From positions 1-64,000 of the forward strand of contig JAFZIY010000026.1 in assembly GCA_017554105.1 (NCBI GenBank): DNA of 64,000 nucleotides, given 5' to 3'. How positions within the stretch are numbered: position 1 is the first letter of the stretch; each line of letters opens with the position of its first letter. Shown here piece by piece: positions 25,961 through 35,700 of the stretch. This DNA is from Prevotella sp. Its GTDB lineage: Bacteria > Bacteroidota > Bacteroidia > Bacteroidales > Bacteroidaceae. The notes under the pieces are model-generated. The model did not search any database, was not told where the DNA came from, and saw only the letters and a list, made by a program, of their open reading frames with translations. The translations under genes were made by a program, and so were the position numbers.

Positions 25961-27349
25961 ATGACAATGAAAAAGTACAGTATATTAATGATGTTCGCCG
26001 CAGCCCTGCTGATGAACAGTTGCGGACTCTATAGCAAATACGAGCGCCCTGACGTGAACACCGATGGAGTGATACGCCAGTGGACCGACGGTGCCGACTC
26101 TCTGTTAGTGAACGACACCACGTCGTTCGGCAACCTGCCCTGGCAGCAGGTGTTCACCGACCCACTGCTGCAAGCGCTCATCCAACAGGGCATTGACCAC
26201 AACGTCAACATGCTCAACGCTGCCCTAAACGTCAAGATGGTGGAGGAGCAACTGAAAGTGGCTAAACTCGCTTTCGTGCCACAGTTCACCTTCACACCAC
26301 AGGCGTCTATCTCCTCGTGGGACTTCGGCAAGGCCAACCAGACCTACTCGCTGCCTATCAACGCCTCGTGGAGCATCGACCTCTTCGGCAACCTGCTCAA
26401 CCAGAAACGCTCGACACAGATGGCACTCCTCGCCACGAAAGACTATCAGGTGGTGGTGAAGACACAGTTGATATGCAACATAGCAAACCTCTACTACACA
26501 CTGCTCATGCTCGACCGTCAGCAGGAGATTATCGAGGATATGGCATCACTCACAAAGGACACCTGGGACATGATGAAACTGCAGATGGAACTGGGACGCT
26601 ACCGCTCCACCAGCGTGCAGAGTTCTGAGGCAGCCTACTATAACGTGCTGGCACAGGCAGAGGACATGAAACGCCAGATAAGAGAGACCGAGAACGCACT
26701 CTCGATACTCGTCGGACAGCCGGCGCAAGGCATAGCACGCGGCAACCTTGCCGACCAGTCGCTGCCAGAGGTATTCTCTACAGGTGTTGAACTCCAGTTG
26801 CTTGCCAATCGTGCCGACATACACTATGCCGAGATGAACCTCGCACAGTGTTTCTATGACATCAACACCGCACGCTCGCGTTTCTACCCCAGCATCACCA
26901 TCAGCGGGTCGGGGTCGTTCACCAACAGCGCCGGAATGATAGTCAACCCAGGAAAGATACTGGCATCAGCAGTGGCTTCACTCGTACAGCCAATCTTCAT
27001 GAACGGACAACTGACTGCAGGACTGCGTGTTGCTGAGATGAAATACCAGCAGGCATACAACACATGGCAGAACTCCATACTGCAGGCAGGCAGCGAAGTA
27101 AGCAACGCACTCGTGAAGTACAATGCCAACAAAAACAAGAGCGAACTCGACGCTCATCAGGTGGAAGTGCTCAAACTCAACGTCGAGCACACCAAGATGC
27201 TCGTGTCACAGTCATCCAGCACCTATCTCGAGGTGATACAGGCACAGAACTCACTCCTCAACGCAGAGATATCACAGGTAACCGACGACTTCAACAAGAT
27301 GCAGGCAGTGGTAAGCCTCTACCAGGCATTGGGAGGAGGAAGTAAATAA
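25961..27349 (+). CDS. TolC-family outer-membrane efflux lipoprotein
   Basis: A 462-residue channel subunit of the OprM/NodT type. MTMKKYSILMMFAAALLMNSC is a lipobox signal. Two copies of the long helical-hairpin OEP domain follow: NMLNAALNVKMVEEQLKVAKLAFVPQ in the first and IHYAEMNLAQCFYDINTARSRFYPS in the second, the duplication expected of TolC proteins. ATG 25961 is used (25967 is also possible); a TTG start further up would translate the repeat. It completes the tripartite pump. Confidence 0.93.
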   Translation: MTMKKYSILMMFAAALLMNSCGLYSKYERPDVNTDGVIRQWTDGADSLLVNDTTSFGNLPWQQVFTDPLLQALIQQGIDHNVNMLNAALNVKMVEEQLKVAKLAFVPQFTFTPQASISSWDFGKANQTYSLPINASWSIDLFGNLLNQKRSTQMALLATKDYQVVVKTQLICNIANLYYTLLMLDRQQEIIEDMASLTKDTWDMMKLQMELGRYRSTSVQSSEAAYYNVLAQAEDMKRQIRETENALSILVGQPAQGIARGNLADQSLPEVFSTGVELQLLANRADIHYAEMNLAQCFYDINTARSRFYPSITISGSGSFTNSAGMIVNPGKILASAVASLVQPIFMNGQLTAGLRVAEMKYQQAYNTWQNSILQAGSEVSNALVKYNANKNKSELDAHQVEVLKLNVEHTKMLVSQSSSTYLEVIQAQNSLLNAEISQVTDDFNKMQAVVSLYQALGGGSK

Positions 27350-27352
27350 TTA

Positions 27353-27446
27353 AGTTAACGAGTAAACCAGTTGACGAGTTGACTAGTTAATTGTAAACTT
27401 GCTCACTTGTTGACTTGTTAACTCGTATACTCGTCAACTCGTCAAC
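27353..27446. repeat. GTTGACGAGTTGAC-type repeat hairpin
   Basis: The left side carries AGTTAACGAGTAAACC and AGTTGACGAGTTGACTAG; the right side carries the complementary TTAACTCGTATACTCG and CAACTCGTCAACT. A long imperfect stem is possible. It fills the channel-LpxA-like spacer. Confidence 0.75.
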
Positions 27447-27462
27447 TAAAAAAAAGAACAAT

Positions 27463-28236
27463 ATGATAAGCGACAAAGCAGTAGTAAGCCCAAAGGCTGT
27501 AATAGGACAGAACGTCACCATATACCCCTTCGCATACATCGAAGAAGATGTGGTCATAGGAGACGACTGCGTCATCTATCCCTTCGTGAGCATCATGCGA
27601 GGTTCCACACTGGGCAACGGCAACAAGATACACCAGGGAACGGTGGTGGGAGCCATCCCACAAGACTTCAACTACAAGGGCGACATGACCCGCGTGGAAA
27701 TCGGAAACAACAACATCATCCGTGAGAACGTCGTCATCAACCGCGCCACCTTCAAGGAAGGAGTAACACGCATCGGTGACCGCAACTTCATCATGGAGGG
27801 AGTACATATCTCGCACGACTGTAACATCGGCAACGGATGCGTCTTCGGCTATGGTACTAAGATTGCAGGCGACACCGAGTTCCAGAACGGCGTGATACTC
27901 TCATCCAACGTCATCGTGAACCCAGGAGTACGTGTAGGAGTGGCAGCAATGATAAGTAGCGGATGCCGCATCAGCAAGGACGTGCCCCCATACATCGTAG
28001 CCAACGGCAATCCAGTGAAGTACAGTGGACTCAACTCACAGGTGCTCTCCAACCACGGCGTTGACCAGAAGACACAAGACCATATCGCCAACGCCTACCG
28101 ACTGGTCTTCCACGGACAGACCAGCGTCTTCGATGCCGTGATACAAGTAGAACAGCAGGTGCCCGACGGCAATGAAGTGCGCAACATCGTGGATTTCATA
28201 CGCGGGACAAAACTCGGCATCATAAGCAAGATATAA
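27463..28236 (+). CDS. LpxA-like left-handed beta-helix acyltransferase
   Basis: A 257-residue protein with hexapeptide repeats from the N-terminus (VVSPKAVIGQNVTIYPFAYIE) to about residue 190, then an alpha-helical C-terminal part. LpxA moves 3-hydroxyacyl from ACP to UDP-GlcNAc in the first step of lipid A synthesis; the equivalent catalytic His is in VHISHDCNIG and the AIPQDFNYKGD segment matches the LpxA loop. The C-terminus (KYSGLNSQVLSNHG) differs from typical LpxA, so it may be a paralogue acting on another sugar nucleotide. ATG 27463 follows an AAAAAGAAC site. It is last in the efflux operon, followed by a terminator, which hints at an envelope-stress role. Confidence 0.75.
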   Translation: MISDKAVVSPKAVIGQNVTIYPFAYIEEDVVIGDDCVIYPFVSIMRGSTLGNGNKIHQGTVVGAIPQDFNYKGDMTRVEIGNNNIIRENVVINRATFKEGVTRIGDRNFIMEGVHISHDCNIGNGCVFGYGTKIAGDTEFQNGVILSSNVIVNPGVRVGVAAMISSGCRISKDVPPYIVANGNPVKYSGLNSQVLSNHGVDQKTQDHIANAYRLVFHGQTSVFDAVIQVEQQVPDGNEVRNIVDFIRGTKLGIISKI

Positions 28237-28277
28237 ATTCATGCCTATTTACAAATAATAGCAAGCATTATAACAAA

Positions 28278-28312
28278 TGGGGACCAGTCGTGAGACTCGT
28301 CCCCAATTTTAT
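28278..28312 (+). terminator. terminator of efflux operon
   Basis: TGGGGACCAGTC (28278-28289) pairs with GACTCGTCCCCA (28294-28305) with one mismatch and a 4-nt loop, followed by ATTTTATT. Confidence 0.85.
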
Positions 28313-28338
28313 TATCGTTCAACACCATACACCCATAA

Positions 28339-28968
28339 TCACTTCCCTTGGAATATCGGGTGGTTACGCCACTTGGGTTGTTGGCCTCTGGCAATTTCAT
28401 CTAATCCTCCGGGGAAGATGTCGGCATAGCAATAGGCTATCCATGAGGCGATGGCATTGTCGCCATTCTCCTTGATTGTTTCCAGCACCACATTTCTCTG
28501 CTCATCTTCCATTTGTGCCCTGATACGGCGCTCTTGCTCACGTGCCCTCGCCCACTCTTCCTCATTGTCAGAGAAGACGTCGATATGGAAGCCGTTGGGA
28601 CCTGTTTTTCTCACCCTGTCGATGGCCTCTCTCATTTTCTGTGACATCGGCGAGCCTTGTATCGTCCCATCCCAAGTGTTGATGGTGATATGCTTGCTGT
28701 CGGGTATGAGCACGAAGACACTGCGCTCGGGCCATTCTTTCCAGTCGTGAAGGCGTATGATGTCATTGGCATCGACCTTTACTGTCACGGAGAACTTCGC
28801 GTCCTCTATGGGCAGGAGTTTTGCGTTGGCGGTATCCTCATTGATAATGAGATAGAGTGTTTTCTGTGTCGGCGACACTGTTCCGTCTATTGTCACGTTT
28901 ACTTTCTTTGCACATGATGTTAGTACTACCATAAAGAGTGCTGACAGAATAAAGAATTGTCTTTTCAT
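28339..28968 (-). CDS. DUF4369-like lipoprotein
   Basis: A 209-residue lipoprotein with signal MKRQFFILSALFMVVLTSC. The first part (VTIDGTVSPTQKTLYLIINEDT... IEDAKFSVTVKVDANDIIRL) fits the DUF4369 beta-sandwich found at the N-terminus of many Bacteroidota thioredoxin-like lipoproteins. A helical, charged segment (about 120-165, rich in Arg and Glu) follows, but no thioredoxin CxxC domain is present, so it is shorter than the usual family member. The role is unknown. It is 47 nt downstream of the TOPRIM gene on the same strand and may be cotranscribed. Confidence 0.6.
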   Translation of the reverse strand: MKRQFFILSALFMVVLTSCAKKVNVTIDGTVSPTQKTLYLIINEDTANAKLLPIEDAKFSVTVKVDANDIIRLHDWKEWPERSVFVLIPDSKHITINTWDGTIQGSPMSQKMREAIDRVRKTGPNGFHIDVFSDNEEEWARAREQERRIRAQMEDEQRNVVLETIKENGDNAIASWIAYCYADIFPGGLDEIARGQQPKWRNHPIFQGK

Positions 28969-29015
28969 AGTTTTTCTATTTTATTGTTTCTAATGCGAAG
29001 GAATGTAGCCTATCC

Positions 29016-29876
29016 CTACTGCTCCTCGTCGACTGGTGAATAGCAGCGATGGTGCGACTCGATGAGATTTACAAGCGGTTTCAGTCTCAGGTCGGTAATG
29101 GGCACGTTCCTGTATAGTGACTGCTGTGCGTCGTATCGTCTGCGACTGCCCCGCGCTATAAGTTCCCTGATGTTTCCAGGCACGAGGAACGATGCCCGTT
29201 CTCCGATACGTGAGAAAATGTCGTGCTGGAAGGTGTAGATGGACGTGAGGTCGAAGTCCGCGAAATGAATGTATTGGTTGCCCACCGCCTTGAGCCATCG
29301 TGCCAGTTCCGATCCCTGAGGATGACGGTGCACGAAGAGTATCTTCTTCTGCGGGAAGAGGTTGAGATAACTGCGTATGCGGTGGAACACCTGTGCGTTC
29401 TCCACTCCCACGATGAGGATATCACGGGGCACGCTGAACATCTTGTACTCGTAAATATAGAGATAGGTGCCCGGTGTGAGATCAATGGTGAAATGCATCC
29501 CTCCCACCTGTGCCTCGATAGGCTCCACCGACGTCACGAGGAATCCCTCCATGGGACTTGTCTTGCCAGAACGCTGTTCGGTGGGTGACTCCACCACTTC
29601 CGCCAATGTCTGCTTTTCTTCCTCGGAATACTGGAAGTCGTGGAAACTCTGCAAGTCCTGTATGCTCAGTTCTTCAGAAAGATACTGTTTAAGACGGTTC
29701 AACTCCACTGCCTTGTATGTTGTCCTTGAGCCATGCTGCGTTGCCGGCACAAGTACTCCCTCGCGCTTCATCTTATCGAACAGACGTGTCTGCGTCTCGC
29801 TTTGCGTCAACTCCTTCCCATTGTACAAAGCGAGCAGGCGTTTCAATGCGCCCTGAGTAGGTTTCTGTTTTTTCAT
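29016..29876 (-). CDS. JetD/DUF7281-like TOPRIM-domain protein
   Basis: A 286-residue cytoplasmic protein. Residues 1-80 look like a winged helix (QSETQTRLFDKMKREGVLVPATQHGSRTTY). The C-terminal half has a TOPRIM-type pattern: DILIVGVENAQVF with E159, and YIHFADFDLTSI with D207-x-D209. This matches the layout of JetD, the Wadjet DNA-cleaving subunit, and the topo VI-A/Spo11 TOPRIM, and resembles Bacteroidales DUF7281 proteins. Wadjet needs JetA, JetB and JetC (SMC-like) partners, and none is seen nearby. It therefore stands as an orphan. It has its own promoter with a leader of roughly 120 nt. The TOPRIM assignment is by motif; the nuclease role is inferred. Confidence 0.6.
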   Translation of the reverse strand: MKKQKPTQGALKRLLALYNGKELTQSETQTRLFDKMKREGVLVPATQHGSRTTYKAVELNRLKQYLSEELSIQDLQSFHDFQYSEEEKQTLAEVVESPTEQRSGKTSPMEGFLVTSVEPIEAQVGGMHFTIDLTPGTYLYIYEYKMFSVPRDILIVGVENAQVFHRIRSYLNLFPQKKILFVHRHPQGSELARWLKAVGNQYIHFADFDLTSIYTFQHDIFSRIGERASFLVPGNIRELIARGSRRRYDAQQSLYRNVPITDLRLKPLVNLIESHHRCYSPVDEEQ

Positions 29877-30006
29877 AATATGAGCTAGTTTTATTTGTCT
29901 TTCATCACTTGCCTCGGCATAGTCGATACAACATAGCCCAGCAGTCTACTTCACGGAAACAGCAATCTTGTTTCCCTATAACATACAATATAACACCGCA
30001 AATATA
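29877..30006 (-). promoter_or_regulatory. promoter and long leader of TOPRIM gene
   Basis: On the minus strand TATATTTG at 29999-30006 is a -7 box. The leader of about 115 nt holds GGAAAC/GTTTCC hairpin arms (29954-29976) and GACTATGCCGAGGCAAG at 29908-29924, identical to a string in the inverted repeat at 2913-2929. A plus-strand TAACTTTG at 30020-30027 has no gene after it. Confidence 0.45.
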
Positions 30007-30111
30007 TGAAAAAAATATTTAACTTTGTTATTTTTGTGAGAAAATGTTATAAGAATGGCGAATATTTAACACATTTAAACGTTTTAACTGCAATTAAGGG
30101 GTTGAAATAAA

Positions 30112-30151
30112 GTAGTTAAGGAGTTTTTCGCATGAAAAACTCCTTAACTAC
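30112..30151 (-). terminator. perfect 18-bp hairpin, terminator of minus-strand gene
   Basis: GTAGTTAAGGAGTTTTTC (30112-30129), GCAT loop, then the exact reverse complement (30134-30151). Read on the minus strand it is followed by TTTATTTC, 32 nt past the stop of the 30184 gene. The remaining spacer 30028-30111 is A+T-rich with no feature. Confidence 0.85.
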
Positions 30152-30183
30152 AATGGAAATGGAATTTGTGTAAGTCAGGCCGA

Positions 30184-30696
30184 CTATTGTCGTTGCACCT
30201 TCTTGAAAGTCAACACGTCGTCATTATCCTTTATAACCATGGTTTCTTTATCGATGGACAATATTGTCAACGAACTGATTCCCTTCATCATGTCAACAAG
30301 TTCGCCCTTATTATCTACCACACTTTGCCTAAATACGGATAATAGCATTTTTTCGAGTTCCTTATTCTCACCAAGATCTTTTTTTATGTCCTCGGACCAC
30401 TCCACTTCGCCAATCGATATCTTCATGTCATCGGCATTGATATCGAAAAGCAGTTTGTCGCCATTGCGTGTGTATGTCCCCTCTGCATCGACAATGACGT
30501 TTATACTCCCTATTTCTTCATCCTTTGACTCCACGACAAGTTTCAAAATGGCGCTATGGTCTCCCGCCATGCCTATTATGACGCCAATGTTGGCATCATC
30601 TTGCTCCATTAGAGTCATCCACGTACCCTGTTCGCTTTGTGCGTTCGCGCTAAGTACCGCGAAAAGCATCGCACACATAAATATCAATTTCTTCAT
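30184..30696 (-). CDS. exported hypothetical protein, 170 aa
   Basis: Not recognised. The protein has a signal peptide MKKLIFMCAMLFAVLSANA and a mature acidic beta-rich domain beginning QSEQGTWMTLMEQDD. Alternating strands such as KLVVESKDEEIGSINVIVDAEGTY and the closing MVIKDNDDVLTFKKV suggest a lipocalin-like or small beta-barrel domain that measures or binds something in the periplasm; this is a guess from shape. Single gene with its own terminator. No clear -7 box was found in the 30 nt upstream. Confidence 0.6.
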   Translation of the reverse strand: MKKLIFMCAMLFAVLSANAQSEQGTWMTLMEQDDANIGVIIGMAGDHSAILKLVVESKDEEIGSINVIVDAEGTYTRNGDKLLFDINADDMKISIGEVEWSEDIKKDLGENKELEKMLLSVFRQSVVDNKGELVDMMKGISSLTILSIDKETMVIKDNDDVLTFKKVQRQ

Positions 30697-30883
30697 AGTC
30701 TTAATTTTTTCTTCAGAATAGTTTGCTACAAATTTAGTGTTTTAATAATAACGATAACACTAACGCATTCATATTATAACGTAATTTAACTAAAAGTGCT
30801 AAAGGGTAAGAAGGTAAAAGTGGGCTATGAGCTTTTTTTTTCCGAAAGTTTTGGAACAGAAAAATAATAATGAGAAAAAGACG

Positions 30884-30913
30884 TTTGTAATATAAAATAT
30901 TTTAGTATTTTTG
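30884..30913 (+). promoter_or_regulatory. promoter of aroA
   Basis: TTTG at 30884-30887, 18-nt spacer, TATTTTTG at 30906-30913, then C. The ATG of aroA is 66 nt downstream. Confidence 0.65.
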
Positions 30914-30978
30914 CAGAAGAAAAGTAAGTGACAAGATGATACGGTAACTTGCAATGGATAATAAAGAAAACTATCAAC

Positions 30979-32226
30979 ATGACATATAAGATTACAGCAC
31001 CGAGCAGTATCGACACAAACATAAAACTGCCCGCAAGCAAGAGCATCAGCAATAGAGCGCTGGTGATAAGTGCCCTGGCAGGGGCGAAAAGCATGCCAGA
31101 AAACCTTAGTAACTGTGATGACACCGAAGTGATTGTGAAGGCGCTTCGCGACAATCCATACGAGATAGACATCAGGGCGGCAGGAACGGCAATGAGGTTT
31201 ATGACCGCCTATCTCGCTGTGACACCAGGTGAGCATATCATCACTGGCACCGAGCGCATGAAGCACCGTCCTATCAAAGTGCTTGTCGATGCGTTGCGCT
31301 ATCTTGGGGCGAAGATAGAATATGTCGGCGAAGAAGGATTCCCACCGCTGAAGATTCGCGGCAAGGCGCTCTCTGGCGGCAGACTGTCGATTCCCGGCAA
31401 CGTCAGTTCACAGTTTATCTCGGCACTGCTGATGATTGGTCCTGTGCTGCGTGGAGGATTGGAACTGCAACTCACGGGCGACATAGTTTCAAGACCGTAC
31501 ATCGACCTCACGCTGCACACCATGCACGACTACGGGGCCAAGGTGGAATGGACCGACGTGGACACCATCGTGGCTGAGCCTTCGGGATACCGCGAGCGTC
31601 AGTTTATCATCGAGAACGACTGGAGCGCTGCTTCCTATTGGTATGAGATGCTGGCTATCCTGGGCGACCTGAGGAGCAAGGTTACTCTCTCGGGACTCAT
31701 CGACGCTTCCCGTCAGGGTGACTCGGGACTGCGTTACCTGTTCTCAATGCTCGGCGTGAAGACAATGTTCAAGGACAACATAAAGACAGAGCCCACAGAG
31801 GCGACACTGAAGCCACTGCTCTCCATGCTTCCGAAACTGGACTTCGACTTCTCCGCACAGCCCGACCTGACACAGACCTTCGTGGTGACATGTGCCATGA
31901 TGAACATCCCGTTCCACTTCACCGGACTGTCAACGCTGCGCATCAAGGAGACCGACCGCATGGAGGCGATAGTGAAAGAGATGCGAAAACTGGGCTATGT
32001 CATCAAGGATGTCAACGACTCGGAACTGATATGGGACGGTGAGATGTGCGAGGCGACGATGGAGCCTATCGACACCTATGAGGACCATCGCATGGCCATG
32101 GCATTCTCAGCCGCATCGATAAAGTTCCCTGGTCTGATGATTAACGACCCAGGAGTGGTGACAAAGAGTTATCCTGACTTCTGGGAGCACCTGAAGCAGG
32201 CAGGGTTTAAGGTGGAGGAAGTTTAG
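30979..32226 (+). CDS. aroA: 3-phosphoshikimate 1-carboxyvinyltransferase (EPSP synthase)
   Basis: A 415-residue enzyme of the shikimate pathway, joining PEP to shikimate 3-phosphate. Substrate-binding blocks are seen: KLPASKSISNRALVISALA, RAAGTAMRFMTAYLA, GNVSSQFISALLM and the C-terminal LRIKETDRMEAIVKEMRKLG with DHRMAMAFS. It is slightly shorter than the E. coli enzyme, as usual in Bacteroidales. ATG 30979 (MTYKITAPSSI) matches the family start; an ATG 30 nt upstream is possible but less likely. The gene is followed by an 81-nt repeat spacer and then a small membrane protein gene. Confidence 0.97.
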   Translation: MTYKITAPSSIDTNIKLPASKSISNRALVISALAGAKSMPENLSNCDDTEVIVKALRDNPYEIDIRAAGTAMRFMTAYLAVTPGEHIITGTERMKHRPIKVLVDALRYLGAKIEYVGEEGFPPLKIRGKALSGGRLSIPGNVSSQFISALLMIGPVLRGGLELQLTGDIVSRPYIDLTLHTMHDYGAKVEWTDVDTIVAEPSGYRERQFIIENDWSAASYWYEMLAILGDLRSKVTLSGLIDASRQGDSGLRYLFSMLGVKTMFKDNIKTEPTEATLKPLLSMLPKLDFDFSAQPDLTQTFVVTCAMMNIPFHFTGLSTLRIKETDRMEAIVKEMRKLGYVIKDVNDSELIWDGEMCEATMEPIDTYEDHRMAMAFSAASIKFPGLMINDPGVVTKSYPDFWEHLKQAGFKVEEV

Positions 32227-32307
32227 AGTTAGGAGTTAGGAGTTAGAAGTTAGGAGTTAGAAGTTTAGAGTTAGGAGTTAGGAATTAGGAGTTAGGAGTT
32301 GGGAGTT
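32227..32307 (+). repeat. GAGTTAGGAGTTAG simple repeat
   Basis: About nine degenerate copies of a GTTAGGA/GTTAGAA unit fill the gap between aroA and the next gene, running straight into its ATG (GGGAGTTATG). No complementary half is present, unlike the other spacers. The same family recurs at 36226-36270. The repeat purines may act as the ribosome site. Confidence 0.8.
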
Positions 32308-32694
32308 ATGCTCTATCTCGTAATAGCATTAATTGCATTAGGAATAATAGCCGCCGTCATAGGACTGCTGTCACACAATAAAGACGGCAGTCCAGACGTT
32401 ATAAATAATAATACCTCATCATGCGCCTCGTGCGACGGCTTCGACCCGCGTTGCGAGCAGGAATGTATGATGGAGGCAGCAACAAAACCCATAGAGTATT
32501 TCGACGATGAGGAACTGGACGAGTTCAAGGACAGACCGTCTGACAAATACTCCGACGACGAGGTGGAGATGTTCCGCGAAGTGCTATACACCATGAAGAC
32601 TGAAGAGGTGAAGGAATGGTGCCGCAGTCTTACGCTGCGAAACATATCTCTTCCCGACCAGTTGAAGGATGAGGTGTTTATGATGATTGGTTAG
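32308..32694 (+). CDS. small membrane-anchored protein, hypothetical
   Basis: A 128-residue protein with an N-terminal TM helix (MLYLVIALIALGIIAAVIGLL) and a cytoplasmic or periplasmic tail. The tail holds a Cys-rich motif, CASCDGFDPRCEQECMMEAA, which could bind a metal or form disulphides, followed by an acidic FDDEELDEF stretch and a helical C-terminus. I recognise this layout as conserved in Bacteroidota next to porW/sprE-type genes, but no function is known to me. It lies 15 nt before porW and is probably cotranscribed. The ATG at 32308 is embedded in the repeat. Confidence 0.65.
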   Translation: MLYLVIALIALGIIAAVIGLLSHNKDGSPDVINNNTSSCASCDGFDPRCEQECMMEAATKPIEYFDDEELDEFKDRPSDKYSDDEVEMFREVLYTMKTEEVKEWCRSLTLRNISLPDQLKDEVFMMIG

Positions 32695-32709
32695 GAGTTT
32701 CTGACACGA

Positions 32710-35700
32710 ATGAAGGTTAAGGAGTCATATATCGCCGTTGCCATCGTGGCGACTCTGTTTTTTACGGCATGTTCTACGCAGAAGAACACGTCGTCGAGTC
32801 GTTGGTGGCACTCTTTCAATGCCCGCTATAACACTTATTATAACGGGGCTACGGCATATATTGACGGTTCGCTGGAAAAGGAGAACGGAAACAAGGATAA
32901 CTTCACCGAGAGGATTCCACTCTACACCGTAAGCAACAAGGGTAGCCGAGAACTGGGAAAGGGCAACTATGAGAAAGCCATAGAGAAAGCACAGAAGGCA
33001 ATAAAGCAACACAGCATAAAACGGAAGCCTGAATGGAACAAGAGCCGTAAGAAGACGGACAAGGATAAGGAATGGCTTAACCGACGAGAGTACAACCCAT
33101 TCTTGTGGAAGGCGTGGATGCTTATGGGACGGTCACAGTTCTACAAAGGTGACTTCGACGAGGCGGCTTCGACATTCTCATACATGAGCCGACTGTATGC
33201 CACACAGCCTGCTATCTATGGCAAGGCACGTGCATGGCTGGCAAAGTGCTATATCGAGCAGGACTTCATGTATGATGCCGAGGACGTGATAACCAAGATG
33301 CGACGCGACTCTCTCGACTGGCGTGCCGTGAAGGAATGGGACTACACCCTGGCCGACTACTATATCCACACTAACCAACTGGACCAGGCCATACCTTACC
33401 TGCGCAAGGTGATACGCCACGAGATGCGACGCAAGCAGAAGGCGCGCGAATGGTTCCTCATGGGACAACTGGAGGCAGAACTGGGACATAATGACCTGGC
33501 ATATAAGGCTTTTAAACACGTGGTGCGCCTGAACCCGCCATACGAACTCGACTTCAATGCGCGCATCGCCATGACCGAGGTGATGGCACGAGGACAGTCG
33601 AAGCAGATGATAAGCAAACTAAAGCGCATGGCGGCATCGGACAACAACAAGGAATATCTCGACCAGGTGTATTACGCCATGGGTAACATCTATCTGCTCG
33701 ACAACGACACCACAAAGGCTATCGAGGCTTATGAGAAAGGCAACGAGAAAGCCACACGCTCGGGAATAGAGAAAGGCGTGTTGCTGCTGAGACTGGGTGA
33801 CCTTTATTGGGCACGTGAGAAATTCAGTGATGCCAAGCGATGCTATGGCGAGGCCATAGGACTGCTCGACAAAGACCGCAAAGACTATGAGGCGCTGGCA
33901 TACCGCTCGAAGGTGCTTGACGAACTGGTGCCTTACACCGAGGCTATACATCTGCAAGACTCCTTGCAGGCACTGGCAAAGATGTCGGAGACCGACCGCA
34001 ACGCTGCCATCGACCGCGTCATCGAGGCACTGAAGAAGAAAGAGAAAGAGGAACGCAGAGCACAGGCAGAACAGGAGGCACAACAACAGCAGGCGCAGAA
34101 CCAGGGTAACACTGGTCAGACGCAGCAGAACACAACACAACAAACACAAAACGGACTGTGGTACTTCTATAACCAGATGGCTGTGAACCAAGGAAAGTCG
34201 GCATTCCAGAAACTATGGGGACGACGTGAGAATGTCGATGACTGGCAGCGTGTGAACCGTACTGTGGTAGCACAAGACGACCTCTCGCAGATGACAGAGG
34301 AACAGCGCGACTCGCTGATGGCAGCAGAAGAGGCAAACGACACAATAGAACAGAAGACTGACAGCGCACAGAACGACCCACACAAGCGTGAGTACTATCT
34401 CGCACAGATACCATTCACCGAGGAACAGGTGCAGGCAAGCAACCTCATTATCATGGACGGACTGTATCATGCCGGTGTGATATTCAAGGATAAACTCGAC
34501 TTCCTGAAACTGAGCGAGAAACATCTGGTGAGACTCGACAACCAATATCCTGAATATGAGCACATGGACGATGCCTATTATCATCTCTATCTGCTTTACC
34601 AGCGCATGGGAATGCCAGGAACGGCACAGTCATACCTTGCGAAACTTCAGGACAGATATCATGACAGTCAGTGGACAACGCTGCTCTCTGACCCTAACTA
34701 CGAGGAGAACGCCCGCTTTGGTACGATGATCGAGGACTCACTATATGCCGCCACCTACGAGGCATTCAAGGCTGACAGGCTGGGAGAGGTGAGAAGGAAC
34801 GCCGAGACATCAAGAACAAGATTCCCGTTAGGTGCTAACCGCGACAAGTTTATTTTCATAGGAGGACTGAGCAAACTGAATGCCGGCGATGCCGACGGCT
34901 GTCTTGCGGACATGAACGAGGTGGTGAAGAACTATCCTAACAGTCGCATCAGTGAACTGGCGGGTATGATTATCAACGGAGTGAAGGCAGGAAGACAACT
35001 GAGAGGCGGTAAGTTCGACATCGGTGACGTATGGGAAAGACGAAGCATAGTGCTTAACGACAGCGACTCGATACAGGCACGGCAGTTCGTTCCCGACCGT
35101 CAGGTGCCGCACCTCTTCATGCTTGTATATAGTCCTGACTCACTGCAAGAGAATCAACTGCTCTTCGAGATGGCGCGCTATAACTTCACCAACTTCATGG
35201 TGCGCAACTTCGACATGACCATCGATGACTTCGAAGGACTCCACCGCATGCACATCACGGGATTCCGCAGTTACGACGAGGCACTGCAATATGCTCGAAT
35301 GCTTTATAAGTATGAGCCCGTGGCAAGGTTGATAAAGAAGGCGCGAGGCATCATCATCAGTGAGGCTAACCTGCCATTGCTGGGTACGAACTTCAGTTAT
35401 AAGGACTACGACAAGTTCTTCGAGAAGCATTACAGTCCGATTAAGCCTTCTACCATGCAACTGCTCACGGAACCTGCGGAGATTGAATACGAACGACAGG
35501 AAGAACTGACTACACCGCCAGAGGATGAAGATGGACTCTATGGTGGTGGCGAGGACAACGGCACAACCATAGAGACGGGTACCGACGTGGCATTGCCTGA
35601 GGACAACCAGCAGGAGGTACAGGGTACTACGGTGCCTGACAACAACGAGCCTGCAGTGGAAGAAACGGGAACCACCATCCCGGATGATACCGAGACGCAG

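Noticed and set aside
32725..33012. Minus-strand open frame at the start of the PorW gene
   Set aside because: Shadow frame; the plus-strand lipobox and TPR pattern clearly define the gene.
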